Both the position numbers and the translations under genes were made by a program. From Gallionellaceae bacterium (lineage in GTDB: Bacteria > Pseudomonadota > Gammaproteobacteria > Burkholderiales > Gallionellaceae), in the NCBI GenBank assembly GCA_947445045.1, contig CANFCA010000032.1, positions 1 through 8,692 of the forward strand: a DNA stretch of 8,692 bases. Direction: 5' to 3'. The notes under the pieces were generated by a model, which did not search any database, was not told the origin of the DNA, and worked only from the letters and a program-made list of their open reading frames with translations. Below are positions 1 through 8,289 of this stretch, piece after piece; position 1 is the stretch's first letter; each line of letters begins with the position of its first letter.

Positions 1-2
1 CT

Positions 3-212
3 GATAGTTGGGCTGATGTGAAAAAATGGATGGCACAACTTAATCAACCTGAAGTTTACGACACCGTTAAACATGGCTATGCACGGGGCGGCGAGGCGGT
101 GATACTCGTGGAAAATATACGCAACTACCACGACATGTTAAAGCGAATAGAGCCTGAAGAAACCACCATTTCCTACAAGCTCACTAAGCCGTTGCGGGGC
201 TTGCTGCACTAG
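3..212 (+). CDS. C-terminal end of a protein of unknown function (5' end outside window)
   Basis: The reading frame is open from the left edge to the TAG at 210-212, so this is the last 69 or so residues of a longer protein. A GTG at position 18 could be read as a start, but the frame continues upstream of it without a stop, so I treat the gene as partial. The visible part is soluble-looking, with charged helices and no membrane segment or signal peptide. It ends in SYKLTKPLRGLLH. That tail loosely resembles the SWR(I/L)T(A/K)PLR linker I recall from proteins of polysaccharide biosynthesis (glycosyltransferases and partners), but this is a weak resemblance and not a family assignment. The gene converges on serS with 2 bp between the two stop codons and no visible terminator. 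Real coding is likely because the end fits so tightly against serS. Confidence 0.6.
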   Translation, partial: DSWADVKKWMAQLNQPEVYDTVKHGYARGGEAVILVENIRNYHDMLKRIEPEETTISYKLTKPLRGLLH

Positions 213-214
213 CC

Positions 215-1591
<1,377 letters not shown>

Positions 1592-3001
1592 CTATCCTTT
1601 TTTGTCTTTCGCTTGCGCATCAAGCTCGCGCAAATGCGCCAGCTTTTCAGAAATCTTTGCTTCCAACCCGCGCTCGGTGGGCTGATAGAAATTCACTGCT
1701 ACCATACCGTCGGGTAAATAATTTTCACCCGCCGCATAACCGCCAGCTTCGTCGTGCGCATAACGGTAATCTTTACCGTAATCCAGTTGCTTCATCAGTT
1801 TGGTTGGTGCATTGCGCAAATGCATCGGTACGTCGCGTGAACCATCTTTTGCCACCCAAGCGCGGGCGGCATTATACGCGACATAGCCCGCATTCGACTT
1901 GGGGGCGCACGCCAAGTACAACACCGCTTGCGCCAACGCCAGCTCGCCTTCGGGTGAACCCAATCGCTCATACGTTTGTGCCGCATCATTGGTGATTTGC
2001 AAGGCACGCGGGTCGGCCAGTCCGATGTCTTCCCAAGCCATGCGCACGATGCGCCGCGCCAGATATCGCGCATCCGCACCGCCGTCCAGCATACGCACCA
2101 GCCAATACAAAGCCGCATCGGGATTCGAGCCGCGCACCGATTTATGCAACGCGGAAATTTGATCGTAGAACGCTTCGCCACCTTTATCAAAACGGCGCAA
2201 ATTCTGCGCCAGCGTGTTATCGAGGAAGGTACTGTCGATGTTGCTCACACCTGCCGTTTGAGCGGCGGTGTGCAGTTGCTCCAACACATTGAGCAAGCGG
2301 CGTGCATCACCATCCGCGTAGCCGATGATGCGTTCTTTGGCATCTTCAGTGAACGTTAAAAAATCCGCAGAGCCTTGTGTAGGAGCGAGCCCTGCTCGCG
2401 ATTGTTCTTTTGCTTCGCGAGCAGGGCTCGCTCCTACAGTTGATGAAGAATCTGGGCTACATAAAAATTGCTGCGCCCGCTCAAACAACTCCGCCAATTC
2501 CTCCGCCGAAAGCGAATGCAGCACATACACCTGTGCCCGCGACAACAGCGCGTTGTTCACTTCAAAGGATGGGTTCTCGGTAGTCGCGCCAATAAAGGTT
2601 ATTAAGCCCTGCTCGACAAAAGGCAAAAAAGCATCTTGCTGCGACTTGTTAAAACGATGTACCTCATCCACAAACAGAATGGTGTGACGACCATTTTGTT
2701 GCAAAGTCTGCTGTGCTTGTGCGATAGATTCACGGATGTCTTTTACACCGGATAACACCGCCGAAATCGGCATGAACTCTGCATCAAATGCCTGCGCCAT
2801 GAGTCGTGCCAGCGTGGTTTTCCCTACGCCCGGCGGCCCCCACAAAATCATCGAATGCAATTTTCCAGATTGAAATGCCAAACGCAGTGGACGACCCACG
2901 CCCAACAAGTGGGATTGCCCGATCACTTCATCAATATGCTTGGGACGTAGCCGTTCGGCTAGCGGTGCGGCAGGTTGCGCGCTGGCAAATAAATCACTCA
3001 T
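1592..3001 (-). CDS. rarA: Replication-associated recombination protein A (AAA+ ATPase, RarA/MgsA)
   Basis: Homo-tetrameric AAA+ ATPase of the clamp-loader-related RarA/WRNIP1/Mgs1 family, acting at stalled forks and DNA ends. Visible motifs are Walker A GPPGVGKTT (55-63), Walker B ILFVDEVHRF (108-117), sensor 1 GATTENPSF (138-146), arginine-finger region LLSRAQVY (152-159), sensor 2 GDARRLLN (231-238), then the family's C-terminal tetramerisation region with ISALHKSVRGS (282-292), YLACAPKSN (362-370) and VPMHLRNAPTKLMK (391-404). The 469 residues exceed the usual length of about 440-447. The excess is mainly residues 188-208, encoded by a REPIN-like palindrome inserted in frame between the AAA+ core and the sensor-2/lid helices. 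Frame and all motifs are intact, so the gene is probably functional. The ATG abuts the lolA stop with no gap, and its weak ribosome site (GGCGAG) lies inside lolA. Confidence 0.95.
   Translation of the reverse strand: MSDLFASAQPAAPLAERLRPKHIDEVIGQSHLLGVGRPLRLAFQSGKLHSMILWGPPGVGKTTLARLMAQAFDAEFMPISAVLSGVKDIRESIAQAQQTLQQNGRHTILFVDEVHRFNKSQQDAFLPFVEQGLITFIGATTENPSFEVNNALLSRAQVYVLHSLSAEELAELFERAQQFLCSPDSSSTVGASPAREAKEQSRAGLAPTQGSADFLTFTEDAKERIIGYADGDARRLLNVLEQLHTAAQTAGVSNIDSTFLDNTLAQNLRRFDKGGEAFYDQISALHKSVRGSNPDAALYWLVRMLDGGADARYLARRIVRMAWEDIGLADPRALQITNDAAQTYERLGSPEGELALAQAVLYLACAPKSNAGYVAYNAARAWVAKDGSRDVPMHLRNAPTKLMKQLDYGKDYRYAHDEAGGYAAGENYLPDGMVAVNFYQPTERGLEAKISEKLAHLRELDAQAKDKKG
1595..1600 (-). 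promoter_or_regulatory. Ribosome binding site of serS inside the rarA 3' end
   Basis: On the minus strand this reads AAAGGA, 9 nt before the serS ATG. It lies within the last rarA codons, which suggests that serS translation is linked to, or at least cotranscribed with, rarA. Confidence 0.6.
2378..2438. repeat. REPIN-like palindrome (two inverted REP units) inside rarA
   Basis: A perfect 24-bp inverted repeat (2378-2401 against 2415-2438) flanks a 13-bp spacer. Each arm is a REP-like unit. It has a GTAG tetranucleotide (2379-2382, and its complement CTAC at 2434-2437) followed by a smaller hairpin, GCGAGC-CCT-GCTCGC at 2385-2399, mirrored in the other arm. GTAG plus hairpin is the known signature recognised by RAYT (TnpA-REP) transposases, and an inverted pair is the known REPIN or BIME arrangement. 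The sequence resembles the GTAGGAGCG-type REPs abundant in Pseudomonas and other proteobacteria. It is read through in frame and encodes RarA residues 188-208. No RAYT gene is in this window. A related copy lies at 7433-7487. Confidence 0.9.
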
Positions 3002-3622
3002 TTACTCGCCAATGACATCCGCACCTTTAGGCGGCGTGAAGTGAAACTGCTGCGCGGAAAATTTGGGGTTGTGTTGCATATTGGAAAAACGTAGCACGGT
3101 CTTATGGCCAAAGGCATCGTTCAATTCCATCGCCACCAGCTCTGCTTGCGCATTAAAGCCCATGCGTATCTTGTCGAAGCTCGTGTCACTGCCTTTGGGA
3201 GTCGCTTGCAGCCAATCGAGTCCATCTTGATTGCCGTCGTCTTGCAATGCGAACCCTCGCTCAATCTCATTGCTGCCCGACAACAAAGCAGCGGGGTTAC
3301 TACCCAATGCCGCATCTAATTTCTTCACAGTCACTTGATTCAAATCTACGTCGTATAGCCAAAATTTCACGCCATCACCCACGATGATTTGTTCGTAAGG
3401 TTTTTGGTAAGCCCAACGAAATTTTCCGGGACGCTGAAACTGCATTACGCCTGATGCACTTTGAATTTTTTTACCACTTTGATCCACAACTTCTTGCGTG
3501 AAATTAGCTTGTGCTGAATGAGTTTTAGCGACAAAACTTTTCAGACTGTCGATACCAGAGGCTGCACTTATCGTGGCGAAAATACAGCTCACGCAAAATA
3601 CCATTAGATTGATTATTTTCAT
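3002..3622 (-). CDS. lolA: Outer-membrane lipoprotein carrier protein LolA
   Basis: Periplasmic chaperone that takes lipoproteins released by LolCDE from the inner membrane and hands them to LolB at the outer membrane. The N-terminus is a Sec signal peptide: Lys2, a hydrophobic stretch to about residue 19, then a small-residue cleavage region SAAS (19-22). The mature part has typical LolA features: AKTHSAQANFTQEV (33-46), MQFQRPGKFRWAYQKPYEQIIVGDG (residues about 61-85, key RPGKFRW and YEQ-IVGDG), a central WLYDVDLNQV strand and a C-terminal FHFTPPKGADVI. The 206 residues match the usual length. Its ATG overlaps the methyltransferase stop in an ATGA, and I see no strong Shine-Dalgarno, so translational coupling is likely. 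rarA starts directly after its stop codon. LolA between FtsK and RarA is a conserved proteobacterial arrangement. Confidence 0.95.
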   Translation of the reverse strand: MKIINLMVFCVSCIFATISAASGIDSLKSFVAKTHSAQANFTQEVVDQSGKKIQSASGVMQFQRPGKFRWAYQKPYEQIIVGDGVKFWLYDVDLNQVTVKKLDAALGSNPAALLSGSNEIERGFALQDDGNQDGLDWLQATPKGSDTSFDKIRMGFNAQAELVAMELNDAFGHKTVLRFSNMQHNPKFSAQQFHFTPPKGADVIGE

Positions 3623-4482
3623 AACTTAGTCGGCGGCATAGCTGTGATGGAAGCAAAGTACCGATTCGCCAAATTGGTTGCACCGCGAGTGTCGATTTCC
3701 TTCAGCACCAGCAAACTCAAATCGAAAGACTTAAACTCATGCAACACCAAGGCAAGCTTCTTTAATTTATCTAAGGACAGCCTTCCAAAATTCAACCAAT
3801 CTTTGACATACACCGCGTCCGACCAAAGGATCTGACGATTGCGCTGATTGACATCATTGTTCACCACCATAGGTTTAAAACAGCGCCCCGCAAAGCCCAA
3901 AAAGGTATGGAATTGGTAACCGTAAGAACGCATCAATTGATCCACCTCGGCAAACAACGGTTGATTCTCATACATTTCAACAAACGCCACTTCCGTTTGC
4001 ACTACCACTGCGTTGCGTAACACCCGCTCACCATTTTCAAATATCGATAGCTCCGCACCTTGCACGTCAATTTTGACGAAATCAATATCGCCCACTTCAG
4101 GTATGTCATCCAGACGCTTGGTCTCAACGGGATGCTCCGCCTTGAATGTCATCAACTCATGCAGATTGTTAAATTTTTCCAACAATGGTTGGTTTGGCTT
4201 GAACAACGAGCCAGTCAATGCCCAGTTGGTCTCATAAAACGTGGCAGGTTTTCCATCGTAAATGAAGTGCGGTAAAAACAAATGCGGCGAACCATACTTT
4301 TTGTTTAAAGCTTCACACCCTGCCACATCAGGCTCAAATCCGACCACACGCGCATAGTTATTCTGCACCATTTGACTATAGGGCGCGTCAGCCACCTTGA
4401 GATCAATCGCCCCCACATCCAGCACACTGACCATGCAATCTTGCGATGGATACAACATCCGCATCAATTCTTTACCCGTCAT
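3619..4482 (-). CDS. FkbM-family SAM-dependent methyltransferase
   Basis: Class I SAM-dependent methyltransferase of the FkbM family, whose members often O-methylate sugars or polyketides; the substrate here cannot be told from sequence. Motif I is VLDVGAID (20-27), the acidic residue of the second strand is in GFEPD (48-52), and the family block FVKIDVQGAELSIFENGERVL is at about 135-155 (key KIDVQGAE). The 287 residues include an unassigned tail after about 230. There is no signal peptide or membrane segment, so it is cytoplasmic. It begins 15 bp after the ftsK stop with AGAGG at good spacing, and ends in a 4-bp overlap with lolA. It is more AT-rich than ftsK: about 41% GC over five sampled 60-base lines, against about 55% over three lines of ftsK. 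It interrupts the usual ftsK-lolA junction, suggesting a later insertion. A role in modifying a surface glycan is only a guess. Confidence 0.88.
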   Translation of the reverse strand: MTGKELMRMLYPSQDCMVSVLDVGAIDLKVADAPYSQMVQNNYARVVGFEPDVAGCEALNKKYGSPHLFLPHFIYDGKPATFYETNWALTGSLFKPNQPLLEKFNNLHELMTFKAEHPVETKRLDDIPEVGDIDFVKIDVQGAELSIFENGERVLRNAVVVQTEVAFVEMYENQPLFAEVDQLMRSYGYQFHTFLGFAGRCFKPMVVNNDVNQRNRQILWSDAVYVKDWLNFGRLSLDKLKKLALVLHEFKSFDLSLLVLKEIDTRGATNLANRYFASITAMPPTKL

Positions 4483-4488
4483 ACTCAG

Positions 4489-4493
4489 CCTCT
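4489..4493 (-). promoter_or_regulatory. Ribosome binding site of the FkbM methyltransferase gene
   Basis: AGAGG on the minus strand, 6 nt before the ATG at 4480-4482, within the 15-bp gap after the ftsK stop. It supports this start and independent initiation after ftsK. Confidence 0.5.
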
Positions 4494-4497
4494 ATAA

Positions 4498-6765
4498 TTA
4501 TTCACGATTCGGCGCAATCACTTCACGATTACCATTACTCTGCATCGCCGAAACAATTCCCGCTGCTTCCATTTGCTCGACCAAGCGAGCGGCCCGGTTA
4601 TAGCCGATACGCAAATTGCGTTGCACTAATGAGATGGATGCGCGGCGTGATTTAACGACGATTTCGACGGCCTGATCGTAGAGCGGGTCGGCCTCAGCAT
4701 CCAAGCTCATGCCCGCTTCACTACCCTCAGCACCCGCTTCGTCCAGCGAGTTAAGCACGCCTTCAATGTATTGCGGCTCACCTTGCGATTTCAAATATTC
4801 CGCAACGCGATGCACTTCTTGATCTGAAACAAATGCGCCATGCACCCGTGTCGGATAGCCTGTTCCAGGCGCGAGGTAAAGCATATCGCCCTGCCCCAAC
4901 AACGCTTCCGCGCCCATTTGGTCGAGGATGGTGCGCGAATCAATTTTGCTCGACACTTGAAACGCGATGCGCGTCGGCACGTTGGCTTTTATCAAACCCG
5001 TTATCACATCTACCGAGGGGCGTTGCGTTGCCAGTACCAAATGAATTCCTGATGCGCGCGCCTTTTGTGCCAAACGCGCAATCAGCTCTTCAATCTTCTT
5101 GCCGATGACCATCATCAAGTCAGCCAGCTCATCGATGAAAATTACCAGCAGCGGGATTTCTTCCAAGGCTTCCGGATTATCGGGTGTCAGGCTAAACGGG
5201 TTGGTGAGAGGCGTGCCTGCCTTGATCGCATCGCGCACTTTTTGATTGAACCCTGCGATGTTGCGTACGCCCATCGCCGACATCAAACGATAGCGCTTAT
5301 CCATTTCCACCACGCACCAATTCAAGCCCGATGCGGCTTGGCGCATATCGGTAATCACGGGCGCGATAAGATGTGGAATATCCTCATACACCGACAGCTC
5401 CAACATCTTAGGGTCAATCAACAACATGCGTACTTGCTGCGGCGTAGCCTTGTAGAGGATGCTGAGTATCATCGCATTGATGCCGACAGACTTACCCGAA
5501 CCTGTCGTACCCGCGACCAACACGTGCGGCATTTTTGCCAAATCCACGACGATCGGCTTACCCGAAATATCTTTACCCATCGCCATTGCCAACATCGAAC
5601 TCATGTCGGCATACACTTGCGAGCCGAGGATTTCCGAGAGCTGCACCATTTGCCGTTTAGCGTTGGGCAACTCCAACGCCATATAAGTTTTACCGGGAAT
5701 AGTTTCCACCATGCGGATACTCGTCACCGACAACGCACGCGCCAAATCTTTCACCAGATTGATGATCTGACTACCCTTTACACCGATGGCAGGATCAATC
5801 TCATAACGCGTAATCACAGGCCCCGGATAGGCCGCCACGACTTTCACTTCCACACCAAAGTCTTTCAACTTGCGTTCAATCAAACGCGAAGTAAATTCCA
5901 ACGTATCCGCCGACACCACCTCAAGATGGGGCGACGGCTGATCCAACAATTGCAACTGCGGCAACGGTGAATCGGGCATGTCCGCAAATAACGGCACTTG
6001 TTTTTCTTCACGAACGCGCGAGGACTTCTCCACCTCCATCAATGGCATTTCGATGTGTATCGGCTGATGATCTTCGACGCGCTTCTTCTCCTCTTCAACC
6101 TCCACATCGCGCTTAATCACTGCTTCCGCGCCAATACGGCGATCTTGGCGCGTTTGCCAAGCTAAGCGCGCCGATGCGTAAAAGTTTTCCAGTATTGCAC
6201 CCAACCAATCTATGAATCGCAGCCAAGAAAATCCGCTGAACACACTAAAACTGGTGGCAATCAAAGTCAGCAACAACAACGTCGCGCCCGTAAAGCCCAG
6301 CAAATAGACCAATCCATTCCCCAGCACACTACCCAACATTCCACCCGGAGCAAGCGGGAGCGCGACTTTAAGCGTGTATAAGCGTATCGCCTCTAGCGAA
6401 CTGCTGCTCAATAACAACACCACAAAACCCGCGATTGAAACCTGCAAGGTGCGCTTGCAGAAAACACTGTCGGCACGCAGCTTGTGGTAACCCGCCCACA
6501 CCCGTTGCAACATGAACAACACCAGCCACCACGCGGAAAACCCGAACACATAAAACAGTAAATCGGACAGATACGCACCCAACACACCGCAAGGATTTTT
6601 CGTCACCGCACCGCTCGCGCTATGCGACCAAGAAGGGTCGGCAGGATGATAGCCAAACAGGGCAACAGTAAAATATATTGCGCCCGCAGCAAACAATAGC
6701 CAACGCGATTCGCGTAGCAATGCGAACAATTTATGGGTAGGCAAATCGCTACTGGCTTCAGCCAT
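4498..6765 (-). CDS. ftsK: DNA translocase FtsK
   Basis: Septal, membrane-anchored ATPase that pumps DNA at division and activates XerCD recombination at dif. From the ATG at 6763-6765 it has 755 residues. There are four hydrophobic segments at about 22-39, 61-87, 108-125 and 142-175. A short charged linker (about 200-285) follows, then the motor: alpha domain with [13 protein letters not shown] (313-325), Walker A GTTGSGKS (419-426), Walker [12 protein letters not shown] (539-549) and [13 protein letters not shown] (578-590). The C-terminal winged-helix gamma domain (about 693-755, with [23 protein letters not shown]) reads KOPS sequences. The linker is far shorter than in E. coli (1329 residues), as is common in betaproteobacteria. 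The frame extends 8 codons upstream to a TTG at 6787-6789, which lacks a clear ribosome site; the ATG has GGCGG 8 nt upstream and gives the usual N-terminus, so I prefer it. Confidence 0.95.
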   Translation of the reverse strand: MAEASSDLPTHKLFALLRESRWLLFAAGAIYFTVALFGYHPADPSWSHSASGAVTKNPCGVLGAYLSDLLFYVFGFSAWWLVLFMLQRVWAGYHKLRADSVFCKRTLQVSIAGFVVLLLSSSSLEAIRLYTLKVALPLAPGGMLGSVLGNGLVYLLGFTGATLLLLTLIATSFSVFSGFSWLRFIDWLGAILENFYASARLAWQTRQDRRIGAEAVIKRDVEVEEEKKRVEDHQPIHIEMPLMEVEKSSRVREEKQVPLFADMPDSPLPQLQLLDQPSPHLEVVSADTLEFTSRLIERKLKDFGVEVKVVAAYPGPVITRYEIDPAIGVKGSQIINLVKDLARALSVTSIRMVETIPGKTYMALELPNAKRQMVQLSEILGSQVYADMSSMLAMAMGKDISGKPIVVDLAKMPHVLVAGTTGSGKSVGINAMILSILYKATPQQVRMLLIDPKMLELSVYEDIPHLIAPVITDMRQAASGLNWCVVEMDKRYRLMSAMGVRNIAGFNQKVRDAIKAGTPLTNPFSLTPDNPEALEEIPLLVIFIDELADLMMVIGKKIEELIARLAQKARASGIHLVLATQRPSVDVITGLIKANVPTRIAFQVSSKIDSRTILDQMGAEALLGQGDMLYLAPGTGYPTRVHGAFVSDQEVHRVAEYLKSQGEPQYIEGVLNSLDEAGAEGSEAGMSLDAEADPLYDQAVEIVVKSRRASISLVQRNLRIGYNRAARLVEQMEAAGIVSAMQSNGNREVIAPNRE

Positions 6766-6830
6766 GAACAAAACCGCCACTATGCACAAATAAAACCATC
6801 AACAAAATCCCTGTCATTTTTCCGCCGCCA

Positions 6831-7415
6831 TCATACCCCAGCCAGCAACAACCTAATATCTTCAACCATCAGAGTGCTGGGCTGTGCATAAGGTGCCAAC
6901 AAGCGTACTCGACCCTTGGGGTCAATCAAGAAACTACCATCACTGTGATCTAGGCTATAACCGGACGAGGTCGGCTGTTTTTGATAGGTCACATTAAATG
7001 ATTTAGCCGCTTGCGCCGTGGCTAACTCATTCCCATACAAAGCCAAGAATGTCCGGTTAAACTGGGACACATACTTCGCCAACATGTCCGGCTTATCACG
7101 CTCTGGATCAAGCGTGACGAACAACACCTGAACTTTGTCTGCATCTTTATTCAGCAAGCGCATCACTTGCGCGAAGTCCGCGAGCGTAGTGGGGCAAACG
7201 TCAGGGCAATGCGTGTAACCAAAAAACACCACCACCACTTTGCCCTGAAAGTCAGCCAGCGTGCGCGTTTGACCATGCTGGTCGGTCAACTGAAAAGTGG
7301 CTTGTTCAAACCTGGCAGTCACGTCGCTTGCGTGAAAGGGCGATGGCAGCTTGGGTGCGTCGCAGGCTGCAAGTAGAAAAAGCGTGAGGGATAACCAAAA
7401 TTTTTGCACCACCAT
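6831..7415 (-). CDS. Sco1/SenC/PrrC-family copper lipoprotein
   Basis: Thioredoxin-fold protein of the Sco family, which delivers copper to, or reduces, the Cu-A site of cytochrome oxidase. The start chosen at 7413-7415 gives 194 residues, beginning with a lipoprotein signal peptide (hydrophobic 6-16, lipobox LAAC with Cys18), so it is membrane-anchored and faces the periplasm. The copper site is complete: CPDVC (Cys70 and Cys74, in GYTHCPDVCP) and His157 in DHSDGS. Other family signs are LADFQGKVVVVFFGYTHC (53-70), LFVTLDPERD (98-107) and FLIDPKGRV (162-170). The frame stays open up to an ATG at 7536-7538, but those extra 41 residues come from the REPIN and would bury the lipobox, so I reject that start. 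It follows a TauE-like gene by 88 bp; the pair suggests copper supply to respiratory oxidases. Confidence 0.92.
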   Translation of the reverse strand: MVVQKFWLSLTLFLLAACDAPKLPSPFHASDVTARFEQATFQLTDQHGQTRTLADFQGKVVVVFFGYTHCPDVCPTTLADFAQVMRLLNKDADKVQVLFVTLDPERDKPDMLAKYVSQFNRTFLALYGNELATAQAAKSFNVTYQKQPTSSGYSLDHSDGSFLIDPKGRVRLLAPYAQPSTLMVEDIRLLLAGV

Positions 7416-7432
7416 ATTCCGCCATCTATGCG

Positions 7433-7487
7433 GTAGGAGCGTGCCCTGCACGCGATTTATTTCGTCGTGTGCAGGGCACTCTCCTAC
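7433..7487. repeat. REPIN-like palindrome between the TauE-like gene and sco
   Basis: Two inverted arms (7433-7455 and 7465-7487) match at 21 of 23 positions around a 9-bp spacer. The left arm has GTAG (7433-7436) followed by the hairpin GCGTGC-CCT-GCACGC (7439-7453); the right arm ends in CTAC (7484-7487). It is the same family as the copy in rarA: the left arms differ at only two positions, and those two are paired in the small hairpin (A-T there, T-A here). It occupies most of the 88-bp gap and would fold in any transcript joining the two genes. Whether it limits or stabilises that message is unknown. Confidence 0.88.
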
Positions 7488-7503
7488 TATTTTCTCAGTC
7501 ACA

Positions 7504-8289
7504 TTAAGCAGCCACATGGCACGCTCCTGCCCAGCCATTCACATAAAACGTATAGCCGACCTTGAACAATCCATACACACCAAACGCAGCAACCAACAAG
7601 CCCGCAGTCGTGCGCACTTTTGGCGACTGCACTTTGCTTTTGATTTTTTCCCAGAACAATCCTATCGCTAACAAATTGGGCAGCGTACCCAAACCAAACG
7701 CAAGCATAATCAACGCGCCATGTTTTGCATCGCCACTCGCCAAGGCTGTCACTAGCACGCTATACACCAAACCGCATGGCAGCCAACCCCATAACGTGCC
7801 GAGTAAAAAAGCGCGTAGTGTGGTGGTGACAGGAAACAAGCCGCGCGTTAACGGCTGGATGCGTTGCCACAAAGTTTTGCCGACCCCCTCGATGCGTCGC
7901 ACTAAACTCCACAAGCCTGCCAGATACAATCCCAACGCAATCAACATTAAACTCGATAAGGCGAACAACAAATGCTGTATCGGCACTTGGTCACGAAACA
8001 TCAATCCTGCTTGCCCAAGCAAACCAACCAATGCACCCGCCAAGCTGTAACTCGCCACTCGCCCGCTGCTGTAAGCCAAGTGAAATGGCCAAAGTGTTTG
8101 CTCGCCAAATCCAATCCTCTCCATAATGGAGAGACGTTCGCCCTTTCTCCCGCTTGCGGGAGAAAGATGGATAGGGGGCTTAGGGAGTTGTGCAGTGAGG
8201 ATGCCGACGATGCTGCCGCACATGCCAAGGCAATGCACCCCGCCTAGCAAGCCCACAAAAAACACCGCGATGATGCTGAAATCAACCAT
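7504..8289 (-). CDS. Sulfite exporter TauE/SafE-family (UreH-like transmembrane) protein
   Basis: Polytopic inner-membrane protein of the group annotated as sulfite exporter TauE/SafE or DsbD_2/UreH-like domain. The name does not establish sulfite as substrate; members with these cysteines are often found beside cytochrome oxidase or metal genes and are suspected of moving copper or nickel. Visible features are GGVHCLGMCGSIVG (16-29) in the first membrane helix, SSGRVASYSLAGALVGLLG (74-92), hydrophobic helices at about 105-130, 155-185 (with GWLPCGLVYS at 168-177), 190-212 and 227-250. Cys20, Cys24 and Cys172 are candidate metal or redox residues. Residues 36-60, in the loop after helix 1, are encoded by an unrelated palindromic repeat and are probably not ancestral. 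Its ATG lies within the end of bioD (8-bp overlap) without a clear ribosome site, so coupling to bioD is likely. Confidence 0.85.
   Translation of the reverse strand: MVDFSIIAVFFVGLLGGVHCLGMCGSIVGILTAQLPKPPIHLSPASGRKGERLSIMERIGFGEQTLWPFHLAYSSGRVASYSLAGALVGLLGQAGLMFRDQVPIQHLLFALSSLMLIALGLYLAGLWSLVRRIEGVGKTLWQRIQPLTRGLFPVTTTLRAFLLGTLWGWLPCGLVYSVLVTALASGDAKHGALIMLAFGLGTLPNLLAIGLFWEKIKSKVQSPKVRTTAGLLVAAFGVYGLFKVGYTFYVNGWAGACHVAA
8115..8178. repeat. Double-hairpin palindromic repeat inside the TauE-like gene
   Basis: Two adjacent perfect hairpins: 8117-8124 with 8126-8133 (8-bp arms CTCTCCAT/ATGGAGAG, 1-nt centre) and 8143-8153 with 8156-8166 (11-bp arms, TT centre, core CTCCCGC-TT-GCGGGAG). The second hairpin resembles the widespread CTCCCGC-AA-GCGGGAG dispersed repeat seen in many proteobacterial genomes. 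It is not related in sequence to the two GTAG-type elements in this window. It is read in frame and gives a loop containing HLSPASGRKGERLSIMER, a translation typical of this kind of repeat. The outer limits given are approximate. Confidence 0.8.

Noticed and set aside
186..202. Hairpin AAGCC/GGCTT as a terminator between the convergent genes
   Set aside because: The stem is only 5 bp with a 7-nt loop, lies inside coding sequence and has no T-run after it.
2378..2438. The palindrome in rarA as an intrinsic terminator, or as evidence that rarA is a pseudogene
   Set aside because: There is no T-run after either arm, and the rarA frame and all motifs continue intact through it.
5065..5970. Long plus-strand open frame of 301 codons opposite ftsK
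   Set aside because: It lies wholly antisense to the conserved FtsK motor, has His/Arg/Gln-rich composition typical of a mirror frame, and shows no domain.
6766..6789. TTG start of ftsK eight codons upstream
   Set aside because: It is a rare start codon with no clear ribosome site. The ATG at 6765 gives the usual FtsK N-terminus. It is not excluded.
6830..6835. TATGAT on the minus strand as a -10 box for ftsK
   Set aside because: It matches the consensus well, but I found no convincing -35 at 16-18 bp, and it overlaps the sco stop codon.
8001..8247. Small open frames on both strands over the TauE-like gene
   Set aside because: They arise because the palindromic repeat is open in several frames; none has family features.
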